From assembly GCA_965116765.1 (NCBI GenBank), contig OZ220718.1:5270001-5334000 (forward strand): a DNA stretch of 64,000 bases. Reading direction: 5' to 3'. A model generated the notes under the pieces. It saw nothing but the letters and a program-made list of their open reading frames with translations. It made no database searches and was not told where the DNA came from. Position numbers and translations under genes: made by a program. Source of the stretch: JAJEEA01 sp965116765. Lineage in GTDB: Bacteria; Acidobacteriota; Vicinamibacteria; Vicinamibacterales; UBA8438. Of this stretch, positions 7,061-16,320 are shown in pieces (the stretch's first letter is position 1; each line of letters opens with the position of its first letter).

Positions 7061-9394
7061 TCAGTCGAGCACGTCGAACAGGTAGCTGTACTTCAGGATG
7101 ACGCTGCGGCCGGCGTAGGAGGGGATGAAGTCGCCGAGCCCGTCGGTCTCGTTGTAGACGAAGAAGAGTCCGGTGTTGGCGTCCTGCAGCCAGCCCACGC
7201 GGAAGTTCACCGCCCAGAGGTCGGCGCTGTCGTTGTGCTGCAGGAGGGTCTGGGCGTAGAGCCGCGGCGAGAAGTTGTAGCCGATGTCGATGCTGCTCAG
7301 GTTGGTGACGGTGCTGCCGCTGGGCAGGTCGATGTCGTTCCGGCTGTAGCTCAGCGACAGGTTGAAGGTCTCGCCGTAGCGCGCGTTTATCGAGGGCCGG
7401 ACGGTGACGATGGTACCGTTGAAGAACCCCGCGGTGGTGGCCCGGATGCCGGCGCTGAACGGGGCCGACCGGTTCGAGTTGTACGAGTAGGTGAGCTCGT
7501 TGAAGTCCCAGCGGCCGGCCGGCACCGTGAGGCCCGACACCTGGAAATCCTCGAACACGTACTCCTGCCGGATGTCGTAGGCGATTCCGGCCGATGAGCT
7601 GTCCTCGAACTGGCCGTCGTAGTGGAGATGGACGTAGGTCGTCTCCATGATGCCGTCGAGGTTCCAGAACCGCGTGTAGCTCATGTGCGGCGTGAGCTCC
7701 TGGTACCTCAGGGGGTTGTCGTCGGGCCGGGTGGTGTTGTAGACCGAGAAGTCGACCTTCCGGAACCCTCCCCAGCGGCGGAGGTAGCCGACCTCGGGGT
7801 TGAAGTCCTCACCGTTCTCCTGGTAGCCGGCCCCGAGGCGCCAGGCCTCGGAGCTGTACTGGCTCGTCACGCTCACGGCGTGGTCGCGCCCGTCGCGGCC
7901 GGGCGTCTCGGTGCGGGCCAGGTAGCCCTGCACCATGCCGTTCTCGCCGATGCCCCACCGGCCGTCGAAGGCGTAGGTGCGGTTGTAGTCGTCGTTCAGG
8001 GCGAGGCTGCCGGTACCCTGGCGGTTGACGAAGAGCCCGCCGATGCTCGAGCGGTTGGGCAGGTCGCGGCGCAGCCGGGCCACCGAGAAGTTGTTGGCGG
8101 TGTTGACCCCGGTGCCGACCTGCTCGGTCTGCATGTTCAGGAACCCCACCGTCGTCGAGTCGGTCACCTTGCCCGACATGCGGGCGCCGCCCATGATGGG
8201 GATCTGGGCCCCGTCCTGGATGCCGATGCGCCGGCTGAAGAACAGCTCGGTCTGCCCGAGGTTCCGGCCGCTCGACTGGTTCGCCACCGAGAAGGCGCCG
8301 GCGTTCTCGAGGAAGAACGGCCGCTTCTCGGGGAAGAACAGGTTGAACCGGTCGAGGTTGATCTGCTGCTGGTCCACCTCGACCTGCGCGAAGTCCGTCC
8401 TCCATGTGCCGTCGAGGGTCAGCCCCGGCGTCACGCTGTACTTGAGGTCGGCGCCGTAGTCGCCGAACCCCTGCACGCCGAGGCTCGGGTCGACATCGCG
8501 CGTGGCCATCTCGCCGACCACGTAGGGGGTGACCTGCAGGTTCCCGGTGAAGCCGGCGGGGGCGCGCACGCCGGTGAGCTGCCCCGCCAGCGAGACCCGG
8601 TACAGGTTGTACTGCCGGGGCAGGGGTGCCCAGTACGCGGTCTCGTTCCGGCGGCGGATGTTGCGCTGGAAGTTCATCCCCCACACCTGGTCCTCGCGGT
8701 CCGGGTAGCGGATGGTCCGGAAGGGGATGGCGAACTCGGCGCTCCACCCGATGTCGGAGATCTGGGTCTGCACCTGCCAGGCGCCGTCCCAGTTCAGGTT
8801 GAAGCCGTTGCCGCTGCCCCGCGAGAAGCCGCCCCCGCCCCCCGAACGGCTGCCCCGGCGGCCGCCGCCCTCGTCGGTCACCTGGCCGTCGTACTCCTGC
8901 CCGGCCGGGGTGGTGCCGAAGACGAAGCCGTTCTGCCGGTCGCGGAAGGTGTCGAGCACCATCTGGAAGCTGTCGGCGTCGTTCATCGACGAGTCGCGCC
9001 GGCTGTCGCTCATGATGATGGCGGAGGGGTCGCGGTCGTAGCAGACGACGCCGAAGTAGACGGTGTCGTCGGTGAACACCACCCGCACCTCGGTCCGCTC
9101 CGTTGCCGGCTCCCCCTCGTCGGGCGCGCTCTGGCGGAACCCGCTGACCGGCTGCACCTCGGCCCAGGCGGGGTCGTCGAGCACGTTGCCGTCGAGGTTC
9201 GGCGCCTGCTCGCGCCACTGCGCCACCCCCCACTTGCCGGCGACGGGCGCGCTCATGCCGGCGCCGGGGGCGGTGATCTGGACCGATGCCGGCGCCTCCC
9301 CGCCCGGCGGCGGGCCCTGAGACTGGCCGTGCGCCGGCGCCGAGCCGGCGAGCATCACGCAGGCAGCGAGCACGAGTGGGGCGCTCTGTCGCAT
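7061..9394 (-). CDS. CBM9-like plus DUF5916 outer-membrane protein
   Basis: The 777-residue exported protein has a signal peptide (ending near APAHGQ), an N-terminal carbohydrate-binding family 9-like beta-sandwich (about residues 40-230, with LDGNVLDDPAWAEV and VVFTDDTVYFGVVCYD), a Gly-Ser-rich linker, and a long C-terminal DUF5916 region predicted as an outer-membrane barrel. It ends in aromatic residues (ILKYSYLFDVLD). I chose ATG 9394 because the signal peptide starts there; 26 further upstream codons are open but lack leader character. DUF5916 proteins are frequent in Acidobacteria and Bacteroidetes and are suspected of binding or importing oligosaccharides or peptides. Confidence 0.88.
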   Translation of the reverse strand: MRQSAPLVLAACVMLAGSAPAHGQSQGPPPGGEAPASVQITAPGAGMSAPVAGKWGVAQWREQAPNLDGNVLDDPAWAEVQPVSGFRQSAPDEGEPATERTEVRVVFTDDTVYFGVVCYDRDPSAIIMSDSRRDSSMNDADSFQMVLDTFRDRQNGFVFGTTPAGQEYDGQVTDEGGGRRGSRSGGGGGFSRGSGNGFNLNWDGAWQVQTQISDIGWSAEFAIPFRTIRYPDREDQVWGMNFQRNIRRRNETAYWAPLPRQYNLYRVSLAGQLTGVRAPAGFTGNLQVTPYVVGEMATRDVDPSLGVQGFGDYGADLKYSVTPGLTLDGTWRTDFAQVEVDQQQINLDRFNLFFPEKRPFFLENAGAFSVANQSSGRNLGQTELFFSRRIGIQDGAQIPIMGGARMSGKVTDSTTVGFLNMQTEQVGTGVNTANNFSVARLRRDLPNRSSIGGLFVNRQGTGSLALNDDYNRTYAFDGRWGIGENGMVQGYLARTETPGRDGRDHAVSVTSQYSSEAWRLGAGYQENGEDFNPEVGYLRRWGGFRKVDFSVYNTTRPDDNPLRYQELTPHMSYTRFWNLDGIMETTYVHLHYDGQFEDSSSAGIAYDIRQEYVFEDFQVSGLTVPAGRWDFNELTYSYNSNRSAPFSAGIRATTAGFFNGTIVTVRPSINARYGETFNLSLSYSRNDIDLPSGSTVTNLSSIDIGYNFSPRLYAQTLLQHNDSADLWAVNFRVGWLQDANTGLFFVYNETDGLGDFIPSYAGRSVILKYSYLFDVLD

Positions 9395-9455
9395 CTTCGC
9401 TCTCAGCTTCCGGCAGGATTGAGGATGATCCACGCCGGCCGGGACCACGAAAATC

Positions 9456-9468
9456 GGTCTATTAGACC
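9456..9468. promoter_or_regulatory. Perfect palindrome upstream of the DUF5916 gene
   Basis: GGTCTATTAGACC is a perfect 13-base palindrome 62-74 bases upstream of the DUF5916 start, in one of the few A/T-rich spots nearby. On the gene's strand it contains TCTAAT, a plausible -10 box, so a repressor bound here would cover the promoter. This is inference from position and symmetry. Confidence 0.35.
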
Positions 9469-9533
9469 ACACTCGTCCGGCTTCTTCGATCGCGGCGCTC
9501 CCCGTTCCGCCTTCCCGCCGGCTCCGGTGCCGG

Positions 9534-9920
9534 TCACGCCGCCTCGACGTCGGTGCGGCGGAAGTCGTCGCCCTTGAAGAGCAGCGGTTCGCCGGTGACC
9601 GTCGCCAGCGCGTACGCGAAGCAGTCGCCGAAGTTCAGTGCCGCCTCGTGATTCCCCTTGCCGAAACGACGCCAAGCCTGACGCGCGGCCTCGACCTGCT
9701 CCAACGTGACCGGCGTCAGCTCGATCTCGGCCTCCTGCAGAAACTGGTCGAGGTCGTGTCCCGCGTCCGGCCCGCTTCTGCCCTCGATGACCATGGTCGT
9801 CTCGAGCAGTGCGACCACCGACATGCGACGGGGCCAGGCCGTCGAGATCGTCCGTTCGTAGCGCGCCGCGTCCGATTCGGCGAGCAGGATCGCCACGACC
9901 GCCGACGTGTCGATGATCAC
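9534..9920 (-). CDS. vapC: VapC-type PIN-domain toxin ribonuclease
   Basis: The 128-residue protein is a type II PIN-domain toxin, a Mg-dependent RNase that cuts RNA when its antitoxin is lost. The acidic active-site set is complete: Asp4 (MIIDTSAV), Glu40 (VALLET), Asp99 (NFGDCFAYA) and Asp118 (KGDDF). The length is typical. It starts with GTG overlapping the stop of the upstream vapB by 4 bases (GTGA), so translation is coupled, antitoxin first. The pair probably autoregulates its own promoter upstream of vapB. Confidence 0.93.
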   Translation of the reverse strand: MIIDTSAVVAILLAESDAARYERTISTAWPRRMSVVALLETTMVIEGRSGPDAGHDLDQFLQEAEIELTPVTLEQVEAARQAWRRFGKGNHEAALNFGDCFAYALATVTGEPLLFKGDDFRRTDVEAA

Positions 9921-10174
9921 TTCGGCAGTCCTCGCTCGTCATAGAGGTAGTCGCCATGCTCGACCGCCGAGGGGCCCGGTCCCATGCGGGCGGCGCAACG
10001 CTGTCCGATGGCGTGGAGCTTCGCCGCCAGCTCGTCCGCGTTGCGCAGCCGCTTCTCCCGCTCCAGGCGGTCGCGCAGCGCCACGGTTATCGCGCCGGTC
10101 ATCGTCTCGCCGGTCAGGCCGGCGAGCTCCGCGGCCAGCCGGCAGGTCTCCTCGTTCTTGATGTTCAGGCTCAT
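9917..10174 (-). CDS. vapB: VapB-family antitoxin
   Basis: The 85-residue protein begins MSLNIKNEETCRLAAELAGL, the N-terminus typical of Rv0623-like VapB antitoxins, in which a ribbon-helix-helix binds DNA and a C-terminal tail blocks the PIN toxin. The C-terminal part (SAVEHGDYLYDERGLPK) is the usual toxin-binding tail. ATG 10174 is preceded by AGGA at suitable spacing. The same frame stays open upstream for hundreds of codons, antisense to the next gene, but that is a shadow. Confidence 0.9.
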   Translation of the reverse strand: MSLNIKNEETCRLAAELAGLTGETMTGAITVALRDRLEREKRLRNADELAAKLHAIGQRCAARMGPGPSAVEHGDYLYDERGLPK

Positions 10175-10351
10175 CCCGGTTCCTGGTAGAAAATGACCCG
10201 GCCATTCTACCCCGGTCTCGATTCCCGTGCCAGGAGTCCGCGGGGCGCGTGCTATTCTGCGGGCGACGGGTCCGGGTCGGCCGTCGGCCCGAGCCGCGAT
10301 CGGATTCGATGTTCCGAGGAACCAGGACGACGGCCGGGGGAGGAAGGGATC

Positions 10352-11350
10352 ATGAACCGCTCGAGTGGGTCGCGTATCGGGATTGTCGCGGGGCTCTTGT
10401 GCGCCCTCGTTGCCGCATCGGGCACGCCTGCGTTCGCACAGGGCGCGCCGGACGGGTGGACGCCGGAGGTCCTGGCCGATGGTCAGCCCGACATCACCGG
10501 CATGTGGAACAACTCGAACGCGACGTTCACGCCGCTCGAGCTGCCGGAGGAGCTGGTCGGCCGGGAGCTGTCGGCCGACGAGCTGCAGGCCCGGGCCGAG
10601 GCGCGGGCCAACGGCCGCAAGGAGCGCTCCGAATGGCGCGGCCACGAGAGCTCGCGGGGCGTCGGCGGCTACGGTACCTACTGGTTCGACTGGTACTGGG
10701 AGACGCCGGTCGACATCGGCCAGGCCTCGATCATCGTGGACCCGCCCACCGGCCGGGTGCCCGAGTACACCGCGAACGCCCGCGAGTCCATCGCCATGAA
10801 CATGGCCGAATTGCACGCCGCGGCCGGGAACATGGAGTCGGGCGACCGGTGCATCTCGCGCGGCGTGCTCGGCATGATGATGCCGACCGAGTACAACAAC
10901 GGCACCCTCATCCTGCAGTCGCCGGGCTACGTCGTCATCCACAGCGAGATGATCCACAACGCCCGCATCATCCCCATCGACCGGCCCCACGCCGACGCCA
11001 GGGTGCGGCAGTGGGAGGGGGACCCCCGCGGACGCTGGGAGGGCAATACGCTGATCGTCGAGTCGACCAACTTCCGCGCCGTGAAGAACATGCGGGGGCC
11101 GTCGGCGGGCCTCCGGTCGCGCCAGTCCGAGTCGCAGAGGATCGTCGAGCGGTTCACGATCACCGGCCCCGACGAGCTGCGCTACTCCGTCACAATGGAC
11201 GACGCGGAGACCTACACCGAGCCCTGGACCGCGGCGTTCCCGTTCAACCGCGACGACGAGTACCTGCAGTTCGAGTACGCCTGCCACGAGGGGAACTACT
11301 CGGTGCCGAACGCCCTCGGCGGCGCGCGCATGGAGGAGGCGGGCCGGTAG
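10352..11350 (+). CDS. Secreted protein of a conserved acidobacterial family, function unknown
   Basis: The 332-residue protein has a clear signal peptide (about residues 1-30, cleavage after AFAQ). The mature part opens with a GQPDITGMWNNSN-type block. The C-terminal half holds the motif pattern RWEGNTLIVESTNF followed by ERFTITGPDELRYSVTMDD and YTEPWTAAFPF. This pattern recurs in many secreted paralogues of Acidobacteria and related phyla; none that I know has an assigned reaction. ATG 10352 follows GGAGGAAGGG at 10338-10347. The stop lies two bases from the stop of the convergent ogt gene. Confidence 0.8.
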   Translation: MNRSSGSRIGIVAGLLCALVAASGTPAFAQGAPDGWTPEVLADGQPDITGMWNNSNATFTPLELPEELVGRELSADELQARAEARANGRKERSEWRGHESSRGVGGYGTYWFDWYWETPVDIGQASIIVDPPTGRVPEYTANARESIAMNMAELHAAAGNMESGDRCISRGVLGMMMPTEYNNGTLILQSPGYVVIHSEMIHNARIIPIDRPHADARVRQWEGDPRGRWEGNTLIVESTNFRAVKNMRGPSAGLRSRQSESQRIVERFTITGPDELRYSVTMDDAETYTEPWTAAFPFNRDDEYLQFEYACHEGNYSVPNALGGARMEEAGR

Positions 11351-11351
11351 C

Positions 11352-11852
11352 TCAGGCGGCCGGGCTGGCGAGACCCCGCTCGTGCGCGAGCAGGGTCTCC
11401 TTCACCGGCAGTCCCCCGCCGTAGCCGACCAGCGTGCCGTCCGACCCGATCACCCGGTGGCACGGCACGACGATAGCGAGCGGGTTCCGGCCGTTGGCGG
11501 CGCCGACGGCCCGCGAGGCGGTCGGCCGCCCGATGCGCCGTGCGAGCTCGCCGTAGGAGACGGTGTCGCCGTAGGGAATGCGGCGCAGCTCGTCCCACAC
11601 CCGGCGCTGGAACGGGGTGCCGGCGGGGACGAGCGGCAGGTCGAAGTCGCGGCGCCCACCCCCGAAGTACTCCAGCAATTGCCGCTTCGCCTCGCGCAAG
11701 GGTCGGGGCAGGGATCTGCGTCGCTCCCGCCACTCCGGATCGGGAGCGTTCGCCGCCGCGTTGGGCAGGTCGATGCGCTCGATGGCGCCGTCGTCGCCGA
11801 CGACCCGCAGGGTTCCGATGGGGGTGTCGAAGTCGTGGTAGGCGAGGCTCAT
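11352..11852 (-). CDS. ogt: Methylated-DNA--protein-cysteine methyltransferase
   Basis: The 166-residue suicide enzyme moves a methyl group from O6-methylguanine in DNA to its own cysteine. The active site is VVPCHRVIGSDG with Cys131. The helix-turn-helix arginine finger region (SRAVGAANGRNP) and the GTPFQRRVWDELRRIPYGDTVSYGELA block are intact. Length and N-terminal domain match Ogt rather than Ada fusions. Start ATG 11852 is chosen because the Ogt N-terminus begins there; the frame is open for a long way upstream only as an antisense shadow of the transporter gene. It is downstream of the DASS gene on the same strand. Confidence 0.92.
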   Translation of the reverse strand: MSLAYHDFDTPIGTLRVVGDDGAIERIDLPNAAANAPDPEWRERRRSLPRPLREAKRQLLEYFGGGRRDFDLPLVPAGTPFQRRVWDELRRIPYGDTVSYGELARRIGRPTASRAVGAANGRNPLAIVVPCHRVIGSDGTLVGYGGGLPVKETLLAHERGLASPAA

Positions 11853-11938
11853 GCCGACCAGTATCTCATGATCGCCTCCTCGTCCCCCCGGTGTTCGGCA
11901 TGCCCGCGAGACCGGCCGGCCTGCGCGACGTCCGGCCG

Positions 11939-13375
11939 TCACCACAGCCCCAGCAGTCGCCACCAGAGGCTGCCGGCGCCGAGCCAGATGGTGATGTTCA
12001 CCACGCTGATGAGCGCCCCGAGCCTCCACCAGGTGCCGATGTCGACGTTGCCCGAGCCGAAGAGGATGGGGGCGGCGGCGGTGCCGTAGTGGGTCAGCGA
12101 CGCGAACAGGTTGCTGAAGAAGGCCAGCACGAGGGCGGCGAGCACCGGCGGGGTCCCCACCGCGAGGGCGACGGCGAGGAACGGGGCGTACATCGCGCTG
12201 ACGTGAGCGGTGTTCGACGCGAAGAAGTAGTGCACGTAGAAGTAGATGAGGCACAGAGCGAGGAACGCGGGGAGCCAGTGCCCCTCGCCCAGCACCCCCG
12301 ACACGCGGTCGGTGAACCAGCCCACGAGGCCCAGCTCGCCGAGCTGGCTCGCCATCATCACGAGCACCGCGAACCAGATCAGGGTGTCCCAACCCTTCCG
12401 CTCGTCGAGGATGTCCTGCCACGCGAGGGCGCCGGTGGCGAGCATCGCGGCTACCCCGGCCATGGCGGTGGCGGTCGAGTTGATGCCGAGCTCGCCGCCC
12501 ACGATCCAGAAGCTCAGGAGGAAGACGAAGACCGCCACCAGGACCCGTTCGTCGCGCGTCATGGGGCCCATCTCGCGCAGCCGCTCCCGCGCGAACGCCG
12601 GCGCCTCCGGCGTGTGGGTCACCTCCGGGGGATAGAGGCGGTAGACGAGCAGCGGCACCAGCAGCAGGCTCAGCAGACCCGGGACGATCGCCGCCGCCGC
12701 CCAGCCCGCCCACGTGATGTTCACCCCCTGCTGCGCGGCCAGCTCCGCCGCCAGCGGGTTCGCGGCCATGGCCGTCAGGAACATCGCGCTGGTGACCACC
12801 ACCCCCTGGTAGGCCGTGAACGTCAGGAAGCCGGCCACCCGGCCCTGGGTGCCGTCGGCGGCGTCGCTGCCGAGCGAGACGCAAAGCGACTTGAGAATCG
12901 GGTAGATGACGCCCCCGCCGCGCGCCGTGTTGCTGGGAATGAAGGGCGAGAGGACGAGGTCGGTGGCCACGATGCCGTAGCCGAGCCCGAGGCTCCGCTT
13001 CCCCAGGATCCGAAGGAAGTGGTACGCGATGCGCGCCCCGAGCCCCGTCTTGACGAACGCGGTGGCGATGAAGAACGCCGCCACCACCAGCCACACCACG
13101 GTGTTCCCGAACCCGGCCGTCGCCTCCGCGATGGTCAGGGTGCCCGACATCACCGCGAACGCCACCCCCACGAACGCCATCGCCCCCATGGGCAGGGGGC
13201 GCAGGATGATGCCCAGGATGGTGGCGACGAACACCGCGAGGAGCTGCCACGCCCGCGGCTCGACCCCGTCCGGCGTCGGGACGAGCCACACCGCGGCGCC
13301 GACCGCGGCCACCACCCCGAGCCGGGCGGCGTCGACGCGGGGCGCTCGGACGGGTCTCGGCGGCGCCTCGGCCAT
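11939..13375 (-). CDS. DASS (SLC13-like) sodium/anion symporter
   Basis: The 478-residue inner-membrane carrier belongs to the divalent anion:sodium symporter family, which moves dicarboxylates, sulfate or phosphate. The two Ser-Asn-Thr signature loops are present (SPFIPSNTARGGG near residue 150 and FFASNTAHVSAMY near 390), one in each inverted half. The length is normal. The closest recognisable subgroup is the 2-oxoglutarate/malate translocator type. ATG 13375 has no Shine-Dalgarno; TACAGT lies 8 bases upstream, suggesting a leaderless message. Confidence 0.9.
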   Translation of the reverse strand: MAEAPPRPVRAPRVDAARLGVVAAVGAAVWLVPTPDGVEPRAWQLLAVFVATILGIILRPLPMGAMAFVGVAFAVMSGTLTIAEATAGFGNTVVWLVVAAFFIATAFVKTGLGARIAYHFLRILGKRSLGLGYGIVATDLVLSPFIPSNTARGGGVIYPILKSLCVSLGSDAADGTQGRVAGFLTFTAYQGVVVTSAMFLTAMAANPLAAELAAQQGVNITWAGWAAAAIVPGLLSLLLVPLLVYRLYPPEVTHTPEAPAFARERLREMGPMTRDERVLVAVFVFLLSFWIVGGELGINSTATAMAGVAAMLATGALAWQDILDERKGWDTLIWFAVLVMMASQLGELGLVGWFTDRVSGVLGEGHWLPAFLALCLIYFYVHYFFASNTAHVSAMYAPFLAVALAVGTPPVLAALVLAFFSNLFASLTHYGTAAAPILFGSGNVDIGTWWRLGALISVVNITIWLGAGSLWWRLLGLW

Positions 13376-13383
13376 GGGGTGGT

Positions 13384-13389
13384 ACTGTA
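13384..13389 (-). promoter_or_regulatory. Candidate -10 box, leaderless DASS gene
   Basis: On the minus strand TACAGT ends 8 bases before ATG 13375. It sits inside a 20-base imperfect palindrome with arms GTGGT and ACCAC (13379-13398), which could be an operator. Confidence 0.35.
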
Positions 13390-13424
13390 TACGACCACGG
13401 TGGAACGGCACCGGCGACCGCCGG

Positions 13425-13577
13425 GTCGTGGCGGGGATCACGGTGCTCGTCCTCGAGGGCGGCGCCTACCGCGATCTCGGCGTGTTCGGCCCCGGCGACG
13501 CCGCCGAGTCACGGGTGCTCGACGGATTCGCGGCCGACGTGAGATCGGTGTTCGACGCGCCCAAGCCGGACGCGTGA
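13425..13577 (+). pseudogene. C-terminal remnant of a Uma2-like nuclease gene
   Basis: The frame encodes VVAGITVLVLEGGAYRDLGV and ends DGFAADVRSVFDAPKPDA. This resembles the C-terminal third of Uma2 (DUF820) proteins, where a short beta-hairpin is followed by 'LxxDxxxVF'. No N-terminal or catalytic PD-(D/E)XK part is present upstream; the preceding bases belong to the DASS promoter. It is most likely a leftover of a deleted gene. An intact Uma2 gene exists at 51354. Confidence 0.45.
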
Positions 13578-13655
13578 GAGCTCGGGACGGATCTGGCGAT
13601 TCGTTCCGACGACACTGCAAACGAATCGCTTGGCGGTTCGCCGCGGGTTGCCGCA

Positions 13656-15260
13656 ATGGAAGCGATGCGCTTCTTCAACACCGAGGGTCCGGTCCGTGCG
13701 GGGGAGCACTACTGCATTCCGCCGCTGGAAAGGGTCGATCTCGACGACGTGCTGGCGCTCGTGCGGACCCAGAAGTACTTCGTGCTGCACGCCCCAAGAC
13801 AGACGGGCAAGACGTCGGCGCTGCTCGCCCTGCGCGACTTGCTGAACGCGGGCGGCGCCGGTGACTATCGCTGCGTCTATGCGAACTTCGAGGTCGGGCA
13901 GGCGGCGCGCGAGGACACGGCGCGGGCGATGCGGGCGATGCTCGGCGAGCTCGCCCGCCGGGCGCGGCTGACGTTGGGCGACGAGACCCCGGACCGGCTG
14001 CGGGCGACGGCGCTGGACAGCGAAGGGGCCGACGGGGCGCTGATCGACGTCCTCTCCCGTTGGGCGGCGGCCGAGTCGCGCCCGCTGGTGCTGCTCATCG
14101 ACGAGATCGACACGCTGGTCGGCGACACGTTGCTTTCGGTGTTGCGGCAGTTGCGGGCGGGCTACGACCAGCGGCCGGCGAGTTTCCCGCACAGCGTCGT
14201 CTTGTGCGGGGTGCGGGACGTGCGTGACTACCGCATTCGGTCCGGGGCGCGGAACGCGCTCGTGCTCGGCGGCAGCGCGTTCAACATCAAGTCGAAGTCG
14301 TTGCGCCTGGGCGACTTCAGCGAGACGGAGACGCGTGCGCTGTTGGCGCAGCACACCGCGGAGACGGGGCAGGCGTTCACACCGGGGGCGCTGGAGGCGG
14401 TGTGCACGCGCACGGCGGGGCAGCCGTGGCTGGTGAACGCGTTGTGCCGGGAGGCGTGCTTCGAGACCGTGGCGGGCCGGGACCGTTCCCGTGCGGTCAC
14501 GGAAGGCGACGTCCTGGACGCCCAGGAGCGGCTGATCCTGGCCCGCGTGACGCACCTGGACAACCTGGCCGACAAGCTGCGCGAGGAGCGCGTGCGTCGC
14601 GTCGTGGCCCCGATGCTGACCGGCGCCGCAGACCGGGACAGCTACGCCGACCGGGCCCGCGACGTGGAGTACGCGCGCGACCTGGGCCTGCTGGCGCAGG
14701 ACGATGCGAAGCGGATCGCCAACCCGATCTACGCGGAGGTGATCCCGCGCGAGCTGACGTGGGTAGCAGAGGACGACGTCGAGGCGGAGACGGCGTGGTA
14801 CGTGGACGCCGGCGGCGGGCTGGACGTGGACAAGCTGCTGGAGGCGTTCCAGCGGTTCTTCCGCGAGCACTCGGAGCACTGGACGCAGCGCTTCGACCGA
14901 TACAAGGAGGCGGGGCCGCAACTGCTGCTGCAGGCGTATCTTCAGAAAGTAGTGAACGGTGGCGGCCGCATCGAACGGGAGTACGCCCTGGGTCGGGGGC
15001 GCGTCGATCTGCTGCTCGTCTGGCCGCACGGCGGCCGCGTCCGGAGGTTCGTCGTCGAGTGCAAGGTGCGCCGCGACGGGCTGGAGCGGACGATCCGCGA
15101 GGGTGTCGAGCAGACGCGGGGCTACATGGACCGTTGCGGGGCGGAGTCGGGACACCTGGTCGTCTTCGACCGTTCGCCGTCCAGGACGTGGGAGGAGAAG
15201 ATCTTCCGCCGCGAAGAGTCGGCCCGCGGCGTTGCGCCGGTCACCGTCTGGGGCATGTGA
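13656..15260 (+). CDS. AAA ATPase fused to a PD-(D/E)XK nuclease-like domain
   Basis: The 534-residue protein has a Walker A (APRQTGKTS, residues 46-54) and Walker B (LVLLIDEI, about 144-151) in an AAA-like ATPase domain, a winged-helix-like middle, and a C-terminal PD-(D/E)XK domain (GRVDLLLVW then RFVVECKV). Proteins starting MRFFNTEGPV with this layout form a family scattered through Cyanobacteria, Acidobacteria and sulfur bacteria, usually in accessory regions. A role in defence or selfish DNA maintenance is suspected, not shown. The start may be 13656 or the ATG at 13665; neither has a strong ribosome site. It borders a lower-G+C patch and a Uma2 remnant. Confidence 0.8.
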   Translation: MEAMRFFNTEGPVRAGEHYCIPPLERVDLDDVLALVRTQKYFVLHAPRQTGKTSALLALRDLLNAGGAGDYRCVYANFEVGQAAREDTARAMRAMLGELARRARLTLGDETPDRLRATALDSEGADGALIDVLSRWAAAESRPLVLLIDEIDTLVGDTLLSVLRQLRAGYDQRPASFPHSVVLCGVRDVRDYRIRSGARNALVLGGSAFNIKSKSLRLGDFSETETRALLAQHTAETGQAFTPGALEAVCTRTAGQPWLVNALCREACFETVAGRDRSRAVTEGDVLDAQERLILARVTHLDNLADKLREERVRRVVAPMLTGAADRDSYADRARDVEYARDLGLLAQDDAKRIANPIYAEVIPRELTWVAEDDVEAETAWYVDAGGGLDVDKLLEAFQRFFREHSEHWTQRFDRYKEAGPQLLLQAYLQKVVNGGGRIEREYALGRGRVDLLLVWPHGGRVRRFVVECKVRRDGLERTIREGVEQTRGYMDRCGAESGHLVVFDRSPSRTWEEKIFRREESARGVAPVTVWGM

Positions 15261-15382
15261 CCGGCGGGGACCACGAGCCAGCCTTCGAGTACCGCGCTAT
15301 TGCCTGTCGAGGGCCATTCGATGGTACTGTATGCGATATCGAACCGCCGTCGAATGGCGCTGGTTCGGTCCAAGGAGCCAGA

Positions 15383-16320
15383 ATGCCTGAATCGGATTCA
15401 GCCACGCCCATTCGCGACGCACTCGATCGTGCCATCGCCGATGTGGCGAAGGCGGAGTATGCTCGGTTGGCTGAAGGGATGGACCTTGGGGAGCAGAGAC
15501 AGCATGTGAACGATGCTCTCGAGTCACTGAAGGATCTCGGTCGTGGAGGTAAGCCCCACTATGGCGAGTGGATCGCTCTTTTCTACCTCACCTGGTACCA
15601 GCCACGCCATATCCATTTGGCTTACACCGTACTCGGTCAACAGATCTCGAAACAGCACACTCCGCGCCAAGTCATTGACTTCGGATGTGGCGCGTGGGCC
15701 GTCCAGATCGCCTTGGCTATCCTGACCGCCGAGAAGCCGGCATTGCAGGGTCTCATCGTTCATGGAATTGACTGCAGCCGGCCAAGAGACAGATGGGCGA
15801 GCGATTGTGGCGCGAGCTTCGGGATCTCGTGGGGGACAACGCGCAGGATCCCATTTGCCGGCTCCTGGGGGAGACCCTCGACACCTTGACCGATTCCTGC
15901 ACTTGCTACGCCTCCTACGATGCGCTTGTGTCAGATGGTGCCGCGGGACCTTCTACATCTGACGACTGTTGGTTGACGGCTTTTCACGTCGTGTATCCGT
16001 CGAACCGGCAGGAACTGGAGACGGAATTCCAGCGTATCCGTCGGGATTGCACACCTGTGCTGGAGCTGCTGACTACGGATGACCGTAAGCGCGAGCATGC
16101 GACGTTCTTTGGAGGATCGGATCTGACTATAGAGCAGACTCCTTGGGGACGTGAAGAACTCGAACGCACTACGCAATGGCGCCGAACACTACGGCATCGC
16201 CTGGGAGTGGAAGGAACCGCTGACCTGATAGACAACTATCTGAGTAAGCCTGTCAGGTGGAATCCATGGAGCAACGGGATAGAGGGCGATACAGTCATGA
16301 TCCGGGGCGGGACGCAATGA
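15383..16320 (+). pseudogene. SAM-methyltransferase-like gene split by a frameshift
   Basis: The first 130-odd codons (from ATG 15383, after AAGGAG) encode a Rossmann methyltransferase start, with the SAM-binding glycine stretch VIDFGCGAWAVQIALAI followed by GIDCS. Between about 15774 and 15786 the reading frame must shift by one base to continue as QPAKRQMGERLWRELRDL and on to the stop at 16320. The second part alone (from ATG 15793) lacks a cofactor site. It is either a broken gene, a sequencing error or a programmed shift. The stop overlaps the next start by 4 bases (ATGA). The patch is visibly poorer in G+C than its surroundings, suggesting transfer. Confidence 0.6.
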
